A stretch of 64,000 nucleotides of DNA, from contig NZ_CP089541.1 of assembly GCF_021233055.1 (NCBI RefSeq), positions 155,294-219,293 on the forward strand, given 5' to 3'. Source of the stretch: Spirosoma oryzicola. Its GTDB lineage: Bacteria; Bacteroidota; Bacteroidia; Cytophagales; Spirosomataceae. Below, piece by piece: positions 20,301 to 28,435 of the stretch; the first letter of the stretch is position 1, and every line of letters starts with the position of its first letter. The notes under the pieces are model-generated. The model was not told the DNA's origin, did no database searches, and saw nothing but the letters and a program-made list of their open reading frames with translations. A program made the position numbers and the translations under genes.

Positions 20301-20502
20301 TCCCGTCGAACGCCTTGGTATTAATAAAGTCATTTCGTCGGCGCGGGCTTACGTTCAGGCGGCCAACGTGTTCACCATGACAAAATACACCGGCTCCGAT
20401 CCCGAAGTATCCATCAACGGTAACTCGATCAATTCGGGCAAAGACCAGAATGTTCCGGTCAACGCATCTGTCTACACTATTGGCGTAAACATTGGCTTCT
20501 AA
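17314..20502 (+). CDS. SusC/RagA-family TonB-dependent outer membrane receptor
   Basis: I place the start at the ATG at 17314 (MNKSTPQ), 17 codons into a longer frame, because it directly precedes the signal peptide ending STQVIAQ. The 1062-residue protein follows the SusC plan. It has a carboxypeptidase-regulatory-like domain at about 20-105 (LLTGSVSSKDDSKPLPGANI), a TonB box region (LSEVIVTGYSS), a plug with FRIRGINSI and PLFIVDGV, and ILKDASATAIYGSRAANGVV. A 22-strand barrel follows, ending VYTIGVNIGF. It would import a bulky ligand captured by the SusD partner encoded 21 bases downstream. It opens an operon whose later genes are of sulfonate and sulfite metabolism, so the ligand may be an organosulfonate. 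Confidence 0.93.
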   Translation: MNKSTPQVLSTFIVHIALLLILFSTQVIAQNRLLTGSVSSKDDSKPLPGANIIVQGSNIGAQTDADGKFSLQIPLNATKLVVSSIGFLNQEISITNAATLAITLSADTRQLSEVIVTGYSSESRKAFTGSAAKINATQLENRPAQSLDQLLGGQAAGVNIVQPSSALNNTPVFRIRGINSITSSVYPLFIVDGVTVFTGSAGGSVGNNPLSDINPSDIETIDILKDASATAIYGSRAANGVVVITTKKGKKGRTKVSYDGWVSFSKPFNLPKLLAPADYVAIKNEARVNAGLSPGFVLGKNADGSEIGTNWYDVAYQTGVSQNHTISISGANDATSYFLSLNHSDQNGILRTNTFKRDAARVNLEHTLTKGIRIGTNLTYSKSSNAGPNSGAIGPNSIASSSGNSVNTQYIGLQPLARMTYILPPNVPVYNVNGTYNINTANGNIGYGPNSSALGVFNAYNLQTILDLDKNTSDNNTLIGSVFAEIELLKDLKLKTVYGLDNYVVENKEFRNPYSGDGFSTNGVASNSNTTYYRSNWTNTLSYGTTFREDHNLRVLIGHEEIYRKVDGWGATRTGLADPFYTNYQGGFTTITPAATVYAENGIRSFFSNVNYDYKRKYLFSFNFRRDGLSALAAGNKWGNFGGGSVGWNLSEEFFYKQASLSRILNDVKIRASYGIVGNSSLNDYAALSQFSSGTYAGVASLFFGQAGNPELQWETSKKIDIGLNLGLWNNRVTLEADYYKNTIDGLILNAPQPSSKGIPGNSIAANVGSLYNQGIELGISATLLNKGKLGWNANVNIATLENKVTSLGTGGDIYPTNLSTFGIQNITRVGYSVGSIFAVPTAGINPTNGNKLYINRNNETVQYNAVTKSFSYLDGGPAPVIDNYADGRIQGPSLPTYYGGFNNNLTYGPFDLTIGLIFSGGNKLYNGTRATLSDQRYFNNGTFILDRWTTPGQVTDIPKLVWGDSFTGGFSSANATNVEDGSFIKLKNVALGYRVPVERLGINKVISSARAYVQAANVFTMTKYTGSDPEVSINGNSINSGKDQNVPVNASVYTIGVNIGF

Positions 20503-20523
20503 ATCCGTAACACACTTATTGTC

Positions 20524-21993
20524 ATGCTACTCCACAAAAAATTTACCCGCATTTTCAGTCAGTCCTTAACCGTATCGGCTCTTTCGGTATTGCTGTTTTC
20601 TGCCTGCCGCAAAGACATTCTGGATGCGGTTCCCGTGACCAGCATATCCAACGAATCGGCCTACAGTACGCCCGCTAAAATTCTAGCCCAGGTCAACGGC
20701 ATCTATGCCCAGTTCGGCAGCGCATCGTATTACGGAGGACGGTTCATTGTTTTCAACGAACAGCGCGGCAATGAATTCAGCCAGAACGACGGAAATAACT
20801 CCACGGGAGCCAACGTCTGGAATCAGTCCATCTCAGCTTCAGGGGATTTTGTTAATGCGGTCTGGACCGCTGCGTACCGGACCATCAACTCTTCGAATCT
20901 GCTGATTGAAACGTTAGCTACGTCAACCGTTGTCCCAGACTCAGTCCGCAAAGGGTACATTGCCGAAGCCAAATTTTTACGGGCTTTCAGTTATCTGAGC
21001 CTAGTACAAACCTACGCTAAACCGTTTGCGCAGAATAGCACCAGTCCGGCCTTACCGCTACGGTTAAAAGCCGAAACCTCAAGCAATAACAATGACTTGG
21101 CGTTCAGTAGTGTAGCGGACATCTACGGACAAATTATCAAAGACTTGAACGAGGCCGAAGCCGATTTGCCAACCGCGTATTCAACGGCGATTTTAAACGC
21201 GTCCAGGGCACACAAAGCGTCAGCTATTGCACTAAAAACCCGAGCCTACTTGATCAAAGGCGATTATGCAGGTGTCGTGACGGAAGCAGCTAAATTAGTG
21301 TCTGCGTCAACTCCGTTTCAATATTCCGCTGGAACGGTGACGCATCGGTTAGAGACTAATGTAGCAACGGTATTTGGCGGCTCTTATCTGGGTAACGAAG
21401 CAATCTTTTCCATTCCGTTTGTCAATCCAGCGGAAGCGCCTGACCTACAAAGCGCACTGGCGGCCAACTACCTGACGCCGGTTATTTATCTGAATCCAAC
21501 GGGTATTGTGTCTGACCCGGTTTTTTCGTCAGCTACGTCGGCAGATGCCCGAAAAAACTTGCTTGCTACAAACGCAACGGGGCAAAAGCTACTGAAAAAG
21601 TTTTCTAAAAATTCCGCGCCCTATACGGACTTTATTCCTGTGATCCGCTACGCCGAAGTACTGCTCAACTACGCGGAGGCCGCAGCGCAAACGGGCGATC
21701 TGAACAAGGCAACCGCCCTGCTTAGAGCCGTTCGTAATCGATCCGACGCAGGTTTTACGTTTACAACGGGGATCGGATCGAAAGACGAGTTGGTCAGCAC
21801 CGTACTGAACGAACGCCGGATCGAATTACTGGGAGAAGGCTTCCGAACCTCCGATCTGCTCCGACGTGTACAACCGCTTCCTGCCAAGACGGGCAATGCT
21901 GGTACAGCTCCGGAAGTAGCGCCAACGGCTGGCAATTACGTATGGGCGATCCCCAGTGGTGAACTCGCTTACAACACATTAGCGCCCCGCTGA
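20524..21993 (+). CDS. SusD/RagB-family outer membrane lipoprotein
   Basis: The 489-residue protein has a lipoprotein signal with lipobox LFSAC, so it would be anchored to the outer membrane. The body has the SusD features: an N-terminal VPVTSISNESAYSTPAKILAQVNGIYAQF, the helical TPR-like core with AYRTINSSNLLIE and FLRAFSYLSLVQTYAKPF, and the C-terminal VIRYAEVLLNYAEAAAQTG, RNRSDA and NERRIELLGEGFR. It would act as the ligand-capturing lid of the SusC channel at 17314. Ligand specificity is not readable; the linked genes suggest a sulfonated compound rather than a glycan, since no glycoside hydrolase is present. Confidence 0.93.
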   Translation: MLLHKKFTRIFSQSLTVSALSVLLFSACRKDILDAVPVTSISNESAYSTPAKILAQVNGIYAQFGSASYYGGRFIVFNEQRGNEFSQNDGNNSTGANVWNQSISASGDFVNAVWTAAYRTINSSNLLIETLATSTVVPDSVRKGYIAEAKFLRAFSYLSLVQTYAKPFAQNSTSPALPLRLKAETSSNNNDLAFSSVADIYGQIIKDLNEAEADLPTAYSTAILNASRAHKASAIALKTRAYLIKGDYAGVVTEAAKLVSASTPFQYSAGTVTHRLETNVATVFGGSYLGNEAIFSIPFVNPAEAPDLQSALAANYLTPVIYLNPTGIVSDPVFSSATSADARKNLLATNATGQKLLKKFSKNSAPYTDFIPVIRYAEVLLNYAEAAAQTGDLNKATALLRAVRNRSDAGFTFTTGIGSKDELVSTVLNERRIELLGEGFRTSDLLRRVQPLPAKTGNAGTAPEVAPTAGNYVWAIPSGELAYNTLAPR

Positions 21994-22076
21994 TCAGACG
22001 CAAACATTACGCCGATTTTTTATCATCTGCCTGGCTGCACCGGCCAGTGGCCTGACCAAATACTCCATTCAATCCT

Positions 22077-23804
22077 ATGAAACGTACAACGTTTATTCCA
22101 CTTTTCCTTGCTCTTCCTTTGCTGACGTTAGGCAAAGGTCCCGGCGATGGATCAAAACCCGCCAAAGAAAGCGCGGATAAGATTTTTGTCAATGGTACCA
22201 TCATTACCGTTGATGCAAAAAATTCGACGGCGCAGGCGGTAGCTGTAAAAGCCGGAAAAGTCCTGGCGGTTGGTTCCATTCGTGATATCAACAAACTCAG
22301 AGATGCGGGTACAGTCGTCGTTGACCTCGGCGGTAAAACCGTTATTCCGGGCTTTATCGATGGTCACAGTCATTTCATGAGTCTTGAATGGACACAAACA
22401 GCCAATGTAGCAGCCCCACCTGTGGGTACGGTTAAAACCATCGCCGATATTGTTAGCGAGCTAAAAAAATACAAAGCCGAAAAAAACATCCCCGACGGGG
22501 CCTGGATTCGGGGATTTGGCTATGATGTGGACCAACTAGCCGAGAAACGTCACCCAATCAAAGAAGATTTAGACGGAGCTTTTCCCAACAACCCGGTTGT
22601 CATTACGCACGTGTCCGGGCATATGTCGGTCGCCAATTCGGCTGCGTTGAAAGCGTCGGGTATAGATAGCACCACCAAAGATCCTGCCGGGGGAATTATT
22701 GTTCGGAAAGACGGCTCCAATGAACCGGCGGGCTTGCTCCAGGAGAAGGCGCAGTACAGCGTCCGGCTGAAAAACGCCAACGCAACGCCTTCGTTGGATG
22801 ATCAGTTAAAGGTTCTTCACGATCAGCAGCTTTACTACGCCAGTCAGGGAATTACGACTGCACAGGATGGCAGCACAAGTTTCGAATCGCTGCAACTGCT
22901 CAAGCAAGCTGCGAATAAAGGGAAGTTGTTTATCGATATTGAAACGTTACCCTCCTACGGTATTATCGATAAAGTGTTAGGCAACCCTGATTTCACGTAC
23001 GGCACGTTGACCAATCACTTAAAACTTAACGGCTTCAAGTTTATGTCCGATGGGTCGCCCCAGGGCAAAACAGCCTTTTTTGGCCAACCGTATTTAACCA
23101 AAGTACCGGGCTGTGACGCGGAAGTCTGTCGGGGCTTTCCCGTAACGTCGCAGGAGCAGTTTAACGAAGCCGTGCTAAAGGGTTTTAAAAACAACATTCA
23201 AACGTACGTCCACTGCAACGGTGATGCCGCCATCGACATGTACATCGAAGCGGTTGAAAACGCTAACCGGGTGTTAGGAACTACCAGCACCAACCGTCGC
23301 CCTGTAGTAATTCATTCGCAGTTTGTTCGGCCCGACCAGCTCGATAAGTACAAGCAGTTGGGCATGTTGCCCGCCTGCTTCACCAACCACACGTTTTTCT
23401 GGGGCGATGTTCACGTACAGAATCTGGGCGAAAAACGCGCTTTCTTTTCGAGTCCACTGAAAACGGCGCTTAAAAAAGGGATCATTGCGACGAACCATAC
23501 CGATTTCCCCGTAACGCCGGTCAACCAACTGTTTTTGTTGTGGTCATCTGTCAACCGGCAATCGCGCTTGGGACGAACGATTGGCCCCGACGAGCGATTG
23601 ACGCCCATCGAAGGCTTACGAGCCGTAACGATCAACGGAGCGTATGAATATTTCGAAGAAAAAACCAAAGGCTCGATTGAACCCGGCAAGCTGGCCGATC
23701 TCGTGGTTCTTTCCGATAATCCGCTAACCATCGACCCGCTGAAAATCAAAGACATTGTGGTGTTGGAGACAATCAAGGAAGGAAGCACGATTTACAAGCG
23801 ATAA
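22077..23804 (+). CDS. Exported YtcJ-like metal-dependent amidohydrolase
   Basis: The 575-residue protein starts with a signal peptide (MKRTTFIPLFLALPLLTLG), so it probably works in the periplasm. It is an Amidohydrolase_3/YtcJ enzyme: the N-terminal composite domain KIFVNGTIITVDAKN, the metal motif PGFIDGHSHF, the later ligands HCNGDAAIDMY, VIHSQF and NHTDFPVTP, and a closing GSIEPGKLADLVVLSDNP strand pair. The family hydrolyses C-N bonds such as amides and carbamates. Placed between SusD and an SsuD-like monooxygenase, it may release a small sulfonate or amine from the imported compound; that is inference. The gap to SusD is 83 bases and to the next gene 51. Confidence 0.87.
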   Translation: MKRTTFIPLFLALPLLTLGKGPGDGSKPAKESADKIFVNGTIITVDAKNSTAQAVAVKAGKVLAVGSIRDINKLRDAGTVVVDLGGKTVIPGFIDGHSHFMSLEWTQTANVAAPPVGTVKTIADIVSELKKYKAEKNIPDGAWIRGFGYDVDQLAEKRHPIKEDLDGAFPNNPVVITHVSGHMSVANSAALKASGIDSTTKDPAGGIIVRKDGSNEPAGLLQEKAQYSVRLKNANATPSLDDQLKVLHDQQLYYASQGITTAQDGSTSFESLQLLKQAANKGKLFIDIETLPSYGIIDKVLGNPDFTYGTLTNHLKLNGFKFMSDGSPQGKTAFFGQPYLTKVPGCDAEVCRGFPVTSQEQFNEAVLKGFKNNIQTYVHCNGDAAIDMYIEAVENANRVLGTTSTNRRPVVIHSQFVRPDQLDKYKQLGMLPACFTNHTFFWGDVHVQNLGEKRAFFSSPLKTALKKGIIATNHTDFPVTPVNQLFLLWSSVNRQSRLGRTIGPDERLTPIEGLRAVTINGAYEYFEEKTKGSIEPGKLADLVVLSDNPLTIDPLKIKDIVVLETIKEGSTIYKR

Positions 23805-23855
23805 CTCCGGCGATACGCGTCGCTTATTCATGACTTTGTTAACCTGCAAGTAAAA

Positions 23856-25022
23856 ATGACCTTAGCAAAAATTACCACCGTACCTATTCGTACTACGCAA
23901 CGTGTGGCGGAAGTAGCCTGGTTTGACGATATCATTGGGGGAGATACTGAGTATCTGGGTGTGCTGGACAACACCCGCCGAAGCAGCTTTGCCCATTGCA
24001 AAGACATCGCGCTGGGAGCCGAGAAGCTAGGCTTCAGTACCATTTTATTTCCGACTGCCTACACCGTCGGGCAAGATCCGCTAACTTTTGCCGCCGGTAT
24101 TGCTCCGCTGACCAGTGCTATAAATTTATTGGTAGCCATCCGTACCGGCGAGTTTCATCCACCCATGCTGGCTCGGGCACTGGCTTCGCTTGACCACATG
24201 CTCAACGGACGATTGATCTTAAATATTATCAATTCCGACCTTCCCGGCTTGCGCGAAGATCCGGTTCTTCGGTACCAGCGGTGCGCCGAAACCATCGAAA
24301 TCCTGAAACAGGCCTGGACAAAGGATCGGATCAACCATCGGGGTAAATTATACCAGTTCGATTTACCCGCTGATCCCGTAAAACCTTACCAGCAGAACGG
24401 TGGACCACTGCTTTATTTTGGTGGCACCTCCGATGGCTCACGCGATGTGTGCGCGCGGTATTGCGATGTTTTTCTGACCTGGCCCGAGTCGGAAGAAAGT
24501 ATGTACGCAACGCTTCAGGACATGACAGCACGGGCAGCACGCTACGGTCGAAAAATTGATTTCGGTTTACGTATTCACGTCATCGTTCGGGAAACAGAAG
24601 CCGAAGCGCGGGCGTATGCCCGACGCCTGATGTCAAAATTTGACGAACAGCGAGGAGCCGAAATCCGGGCGCGGGGCGAAGATTCCCGGTCACTGGGCGT
24701 ACTCCGACAGGATCAGTTGCGCGAAACCGCCAACATTGACGGTTACGTTGAAGACATTCTCTGGACCCACATCGGAAAGGTGTTTTCGGGTTGCGGGGGC
24801 GGTTTGGTTGGGAGTGCCGATCAGGTCGTTGCCAAGCTTAACCGGTACATCGATATGGGGTTTCGCTCGTTTATTTTCTCGGGTTTTCCGCTTCTTGAGG
24901 AGGCAAACTACTTCGCCAAACTGGTCCTCCCCCGCCTGCCGAATGTATCGATGCCTGCCTTACAGGGCCGCATTGCAGCAGACGCCCCTGTTACCCCACT
25001 GACAACGGCTGAACTGGTATGA
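23856..25022 (+). CDS. ssuD: SsuD-like FMNH2-dependent alkanesulfonate monooxygenase (LLM class)
   Basis: The 388-residue protein matches SsuD along its length. It has DTEYLGVLDNTRRSSFAHC, AEKLGFSTILFPTAYTVGQDP, LLVAIRTGEFHPPMLARALA, HMLNGRLILNII, LLYFGGTSDGSRD, VFLTWPES, LRIHVIVRETEAEA, and a tail GGGLVGSADQVVAKLNRYID with FIFSGFPLLEEA. SsuD splits alkanesulfonates into an aldehyde and sulfite using FMNH2 and oxygen. It has no signal peptide and is cytoplasmic. The flavin reductase partner SsuE and an SsuABC transporter are not in the window. Genes for sulfite oxidation follow directly, which supports sulfite as a product. A relative acting on another flavin-oxidisable compound remains possible. 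Its stop overlaps the permease start (ATGA). Confidence 0.85.
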   Translation: MTLAKITTVPIRTTQRVAEVAWFDDIIGGDTEYLGVLDNTRRSSFAHCKDIALGAEKLGFSTILFPTAYTVGQDPLTFAAGIAPLTSAINLLVAIRTGEFHPPMLARALASLDHMLNGRLILNIINSDLPGLREDPVLRYQRCAETIEILKQAWTKDRINHRGKLYQFDLPADPVKPYQQNGGPLLYFGGTSDGSRDVCARYCDVFLTWPESEESMYATLQDMTARAARYGRKIDFGLRIHVIVRETEAEARAYARRLMSKFDEQRGAEIRARGEDSRSLGVLRQDQLRETANIDGYVEDILWTHIGKVFSGCGGGLVGSADQVVAKLNRYIDMGFRSFIFSGFPLLEEANYFAKLVLPRLPNVSMPALQGRIAADAPVTPLTTAELV

Positions 25023-26467
25023 CAACAACGACCCTTGAAAAAGAGCCTGTGGTGATGAAACGGGAAATCGGTCTGCTCGACGCGACGCTACTCGCAGCAG
25101 GCGGCATGATCGGTTCCGGAATCTTTATCGTCAGTGCCGATGTCATACGGAACGTTGGTTCGGCGGGATGGCTTATTGCCGTATGGATCATTGGGGGTTT
25201 CATGACCCTCATAGCAGCCGTTAGCTACGGCGAACTTAGCGGTATGTATCCCAAGGCAGGAGGCCAGTACGTATACCTCAAAGAAGCGTATAATCCGCTG
25301 ATTGCTTTCCTGTACGGCTGGAGCTTATTTGCTGTTATTCAGACGGGAACCATTGCTGCGGTAGGCGTTTCGTTTTTTAAGTTCCTGGCTTATTTTGTAC
25401 CCGCTGTTAGTGAAGACGTTGTTTTGTTTTCGCTCGGACAATTTCATATTTCGCCCGCCCAGCTTCTGGCGATTGGGGTAATTTTTTTGCTGACCTATAT
25501 CAATACCAAAGGTGTAAAAGGTGGAAAAATCATCCAGACAACATTTACCGCCACCAAAGTACTGAGCATTATTGGTTTAATTGGATTTGGGCTGTTCTAC
25601 CTAAAACCAGATGTCTGGGCAAGCAACTGGACCAATGCCTGGCACTTACAACGGCTCGGGCGTGATGGCTCGGTTGATATGTATCTGGGTATCCCAGCCC
25701 TTGGTGGCGCTATCGCGGCTGCCCTGACCGGTACCGTGGTTAGTTATGATGCCTGGAACAATGTGACGTTCGTAGCGGGTGAAATCAAAAATCCACGCCG
25801 AAATATTGGCCTGAGTTTACTGCTGGGCACATTGTTGGTCACTGTACTGTACGTATCGCTCAACGTCATGTTTACGGCTGTGTTACCACTGTCCGACATT
25901 GCCGGTGCCGAAAAAGACCGGGTGGGTATTACGGCGGCCCAGGCGATTTTTGGTCAGGCCGGTACCGCTGTCATCGCTATCACCATCCTGATTGCTACGT
26001 TTGGCTGTAACAATGGCCTGATTCTGGCCGGAGCAAGGGTCTATTACAGCATGGCTAAAGACGGTTTATTCTTTCAGAAAACGGCTCACCTGAACAAACA
26101 CGCCGTTCCCGAATTCGCCTTGTGGATTCAGGCTGTTGTCGCTTCGTTATTGTGTTTAAGTGGTCGCTACGGCGATTTGCTGGATATGATCTCGTTTGTT
26201 GTCGTCTTGTTCTACATTCTGACGATCTGGGGAATATTTATACTGCGCCGGAAACAACCCCACATCGAACGGTCGTACAAGGCGTTTGGCTACCCGGTTT
26301 TGCCGGCGTTATACATTCTGATGGGTAGCTTATTCTGTGGCCTACTGATCATTTACAAACCAACCTATACCTGGCCGGGGCTTCTCATTGCGCTTCTTGG
26401 TGTGCCAATCTATTATTGGTTGGTCAGGCAAAATCACGTAGAAATTAATGAACGTACACCCTTATAG
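25019..26467 (+). CDS. APC-superfamily amino-acid-type permease
   Basis: The 482-residue protein has about twelve membrane segments. The first carries the APC substrate-binding motif AAGGMIGSGIFIV, and the second region reads SYGELSGMYPKAGGQYVYLKEAY, typical of amino acid/polyamine antiporters. It would carry the product of the periplasmic amidohydrolase across the inner membrane, in place of the ABC transporter used by classical sulfonate operons. Taurine-like amino sulfonates would suit an APC carrier, but that is a guess. It overlaps the SsuD-like gene by four bases and the cytochrome gene by twenty, so all three are likely translated together. Confidence 0.88.
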   Translation: MTTTTLEKEPVVMKREIGLLDATLLAAGGMIGSGIFIVSADVIRNVGSAGWLIAVWIIGGFMTLIAAVSYGELSGMYPKAGGQYVYLKEAYNPLIAFLYGWSLFAVIQTGTIAAVGVSFFKFLAYFVPAVSEDVVLFSLGQFHISPAQLLAIGVIFLLTYINTKGVKGGKIIQTTFTATKVLSIIGLIGFGLFYLKPDVWASNWTNAWHLQRLGRDGSVDMYLGIPALGGAIAAALTGTVVSYDAWNNVTFVAGEIKNPRRNIGLSLLLGTLLVTVLYVSLNVMFTAVLPLSDIAGAEKDRVGITAAQAIFGQAGTAVIAITILIATFGCNNGLILAGARVYYSMAKDGLFFQKTAHLNKHAVPEFALWIQAVVASLLCLSGRYGDLLDMISFVVVLFYILTIWGIFILRRKQPHIERSYKAFGYPVLPALYILMGSLFCGLLIIYKPTYTWPGLLIALLGVPIYYWLVRQNHVEINERTPL

Positions 26468-27044
26468 TGTCTGGCTGGCAGGCGTCTTCGCGCTGCTGAC
26501 TTTAGACAGTTGTTTTCAGGCAAACGGGCAAGACCACCTCTCCCATCCGGTCGTCATTACTGATACACTACCGACTCGCTTTGGCATCGGGCGACTAGCC
26601 ACAGCAGCCGAAATTGCACGGCTTGATATCGATGTGCGTCCTAACGGAAAAGGCTTACCCGCCGGACAAGGGAATTCCGCCACGGGCAAACAAATTTTCG
26701 CCACCAAATGCGCAGCCTGTCACGGAACCGGGGGCGTAGGGGGTCCAAATGGCTCACTGGTCACGTCGACCAATCCGGACCGGAAACGACCCGAGAAAAC
26801 CATCGGAAATTATTGGCCGTATGCCACAACCGTATTTGATTACATCCGTAGGGCGATGCCATTTAGCCAGCCGGGTTCGCTCACCAACGAAGAGGTTTAC
26901 CACCTGACAGCCTATTTGCTACAGGCGAATGGCATTATCGACGAAAAAGCCGTCATCAACGCGCAAACGCTTCCTCGTGTGGTCATGCCCGCTCAGAAGC
27001 TGTTCGTCCCCGACAACCGCAAAGGTGGGCCAGAAATAAAGTAA
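26448..27044 (+). CDS. soxD: SoxD-like c-type cytochrome
   Basis: The 198-residue protein has an N-terminal export signal ending LTLDSC, possibly a lipobox. It then follows the first half of SoxD: FGIGRLATAAEIARLDIDVR, PNGKGLPAGQG, the haem motif CAACH (Cys88, Cys91, His92), NYWPYATTVFDYIRRAMPF with Met137 as the likely sixth ligand, and LPRVVMPAQKLFVPDNR. Classical SoxD is about twice as long; this copy has one haem motif. It would take electrons from the sulfite dehydrogenase encoded one base after its stop and pass them to the respiratory chain. The gene order (cytochrome before soxC) is the reverse of the usual soxCD. Confidence 0.85.
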   Translation: MNVHPYSVWLAGVFALLTLDSCFQANGQDHLSHPVVITDTLPTRFGIGRLATAAEIARLDIDVRPNGKGLPAGQGNSATGKQIFATKCAACHGTGGVGGPNGSLVTSTNPDRKRPEKTIGNYWPYATTVFDYIRRAMPFSQPGSLTNEEVYHLTAYLLQANGIIDEKAVINAQTLPRVVMPAQKLFVPDNRKGGPEIK

Positions 27045-27045
27045 A

Positions 27046-28287
27046 ATGAAGAAAAGCACAAGTCAACTGGAACAGCTTACGGGCCGCCTGTCACGGCGGG
27101 CTATGCTTGGCGGGGCGGCTACGGCAGCGGTAGCCCTCGTTCAAACAGCATCCGGCAAAACACTTCAGCAAGGCATTGCCGTAAGCGAGCTACTCCCCGA
27201 CGATCCGACAAAACAAATCGGCACGCTGGCCGGAGAAGTAGGCACACGGTCTACATTTGAAAAAGTCGTTAAGAAGCCGTCGGATATTTCTTCCCGGTCG
27301 CCGTTACAAGATTTCTACGGCATTATCACGCCATCGGATCTGCATTTTGAGCGGCACCACGCGGGAGTTCCGGTAATCGACCCGGCCAAACACGAACTTC
27401 TGATTCACGGGTTGGTCGATAAGCCATTGGTATTTACCGTTGGCGACCTCAAACGTTTCCCCTCCGTTTCCCGCATCGCCTTTCTGGAATGCTCGGGAAA
27501 TTTTCGTTCGGGTAAAGAAACGCTGAGTCCACAGGATATTTGCGGATTGACCAGCCAGAGCGAATGGACAGGCGTAAAACTTTCGACATTGTTTCGGGAA
27601 GTCGGGGTAAAACCAAATGCCAGCTGGTTTCTGGCCGAAGGGTCCGATGCGGCCATTATGACCCGGAGTATTCCCGTAAAAAAAGGCTGGGACGATGCGA
27701 TTGTGGCTTACGCGCAGAATGGTGAAGCGCTGCGCCCCGAACAGGGGTATCCCGTCCGGTTATTTTTACCCGGCTGGGAAGGGAATACATCCGTCAAATG
27801 GTTGCGTCGAATCGAGTTGTCCGACCAGCCGTTTATGACCCGCGAAGAAACCTCGAAGTACACGGAGCCAATCAAAGAAGGCAAGTACAGACAGTTTAGT
27901 TTTGACATCGACGCCCGCTCAATCATCACGTTTCCTGCTTATCCAAAAACAATTGAAAAAGGCTGGATCGAGATTCGGGGGATTGCGTGGAGCGGTCGCG
28001 GGAAGGTAGCACGGGTAGAGGTAAGTACGGATGCGGGTAAGTCGTGGCAACCGGCTGTACTTCAGGAACCAATACTGGACAAAGCCCATACGGCGTTTCG
28101 GTACGTTTGGCATTGGAACGGGACCGAAACAGAAATCCTTAGCCGCGTCACTGATGAAACAGGCTACGTACAGCCTACCCTGAAACAACTAATCGAAGCA
28201 CGCGGAAACGCGATTGGCTACCATTTTAACCCGATTACGGCCTGGCGAATTAAGCCGGACGGCACCGTGCTATTTAAACCAGAGTAA
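27046..28287 (+). CDS. soxC: SoxC-type sulfite dehydrogenase (molybdenum cofactor)
   Basis: The 413-residue protein carries a Tat signal (LSRRAMLGGAATAAVALV) for folded export with its cofactor. The molybdopterin domain includes SPLQDFYGIITPSDLHFERH, the molybdenum-ligating cysteine Cys149 in AFLECSGNF, GLTSQSEWTGVKLSTL, and YPVRLFLPGWEGNTSVKWLR. The C-terminal dimerisation domain includes IRGIAWSGRGKVARVEVSTD and SRVTDETGYVQPT. It oxidises sulfite to sulfate in the periplasm and donates electrons to a cytochrome c, here the adjacent SoxD-like protein. The thiosulfate-oxidising genes soxXYZAB are absent, so the pair probably detoxifies or gains energy from sulfite released by the SsuD-like enzyme. 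It is the last gene of the operon, with a terminator 80 bases on. Confidence 0.92.
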   Translation: MKKSTSQLEQLTGRLSRRAMLGGAATAAVALVQTASGKTLQQGIAVSELLPDDPTKQIGTLAGEVGTRSTFEKVVKKPSDISSRSPLQDFYGIITPSDLHFERHHAGVPVIDPAKHELLIHGLVDKPLVFTVGDLKRFPSVSRIAFLECSGNFRSGKETLSPQDICGLTSQSEWTGVKLSTLFREVGVKPNASWFLAEGSDAAIMTRSIPVKKGWDDAIVAYAQNGEALRPEQGYPVRLFLPGWEGNTSVKWLRRIELSDQPFMTREETSKYTEPIKEGKYRQFSFDIDARSIITFPAYPKTIEKGWIEIRGIAWSGRGKVARVEVSTDAGKSWQPAVLQEPILDKAHTAFRYVWHWNGTETEILSRVTDETGYVQPTLKQLIEARGNAIGYHFNPITAWRIKPDGTVLFKPE

Positions 28288-28366
28288 AATAGTTACGAGC
28301 TAATTCACATTCACCGATCACGAAAACACTCCGGTTGTAAGCATTATCTGACTGATCTTGGCGAAT

Positions 28367-28419
28367 GCGTTAAAAAGCCGAAGCCCATACACAAGGTACG
28401 GGCTTCGGCTTTTTAACGC
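28367..28419. terminator. Bidirectional terminator hairpin between convergent genes
   Basis: Twenty-base perfect arms (28367-28386 and 28400-28419, core AAAAAGCCGAAGCCC) flank a 13-base loop. The A/T ends of the arms give a T run on both strands. The hairpin closes the sulfonate operon on the plus strand and the giant nuclease gene on the minus strand. Confidence 0.9.
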
Positions 28420-28435
28420 TTATTTACTCCATTGG

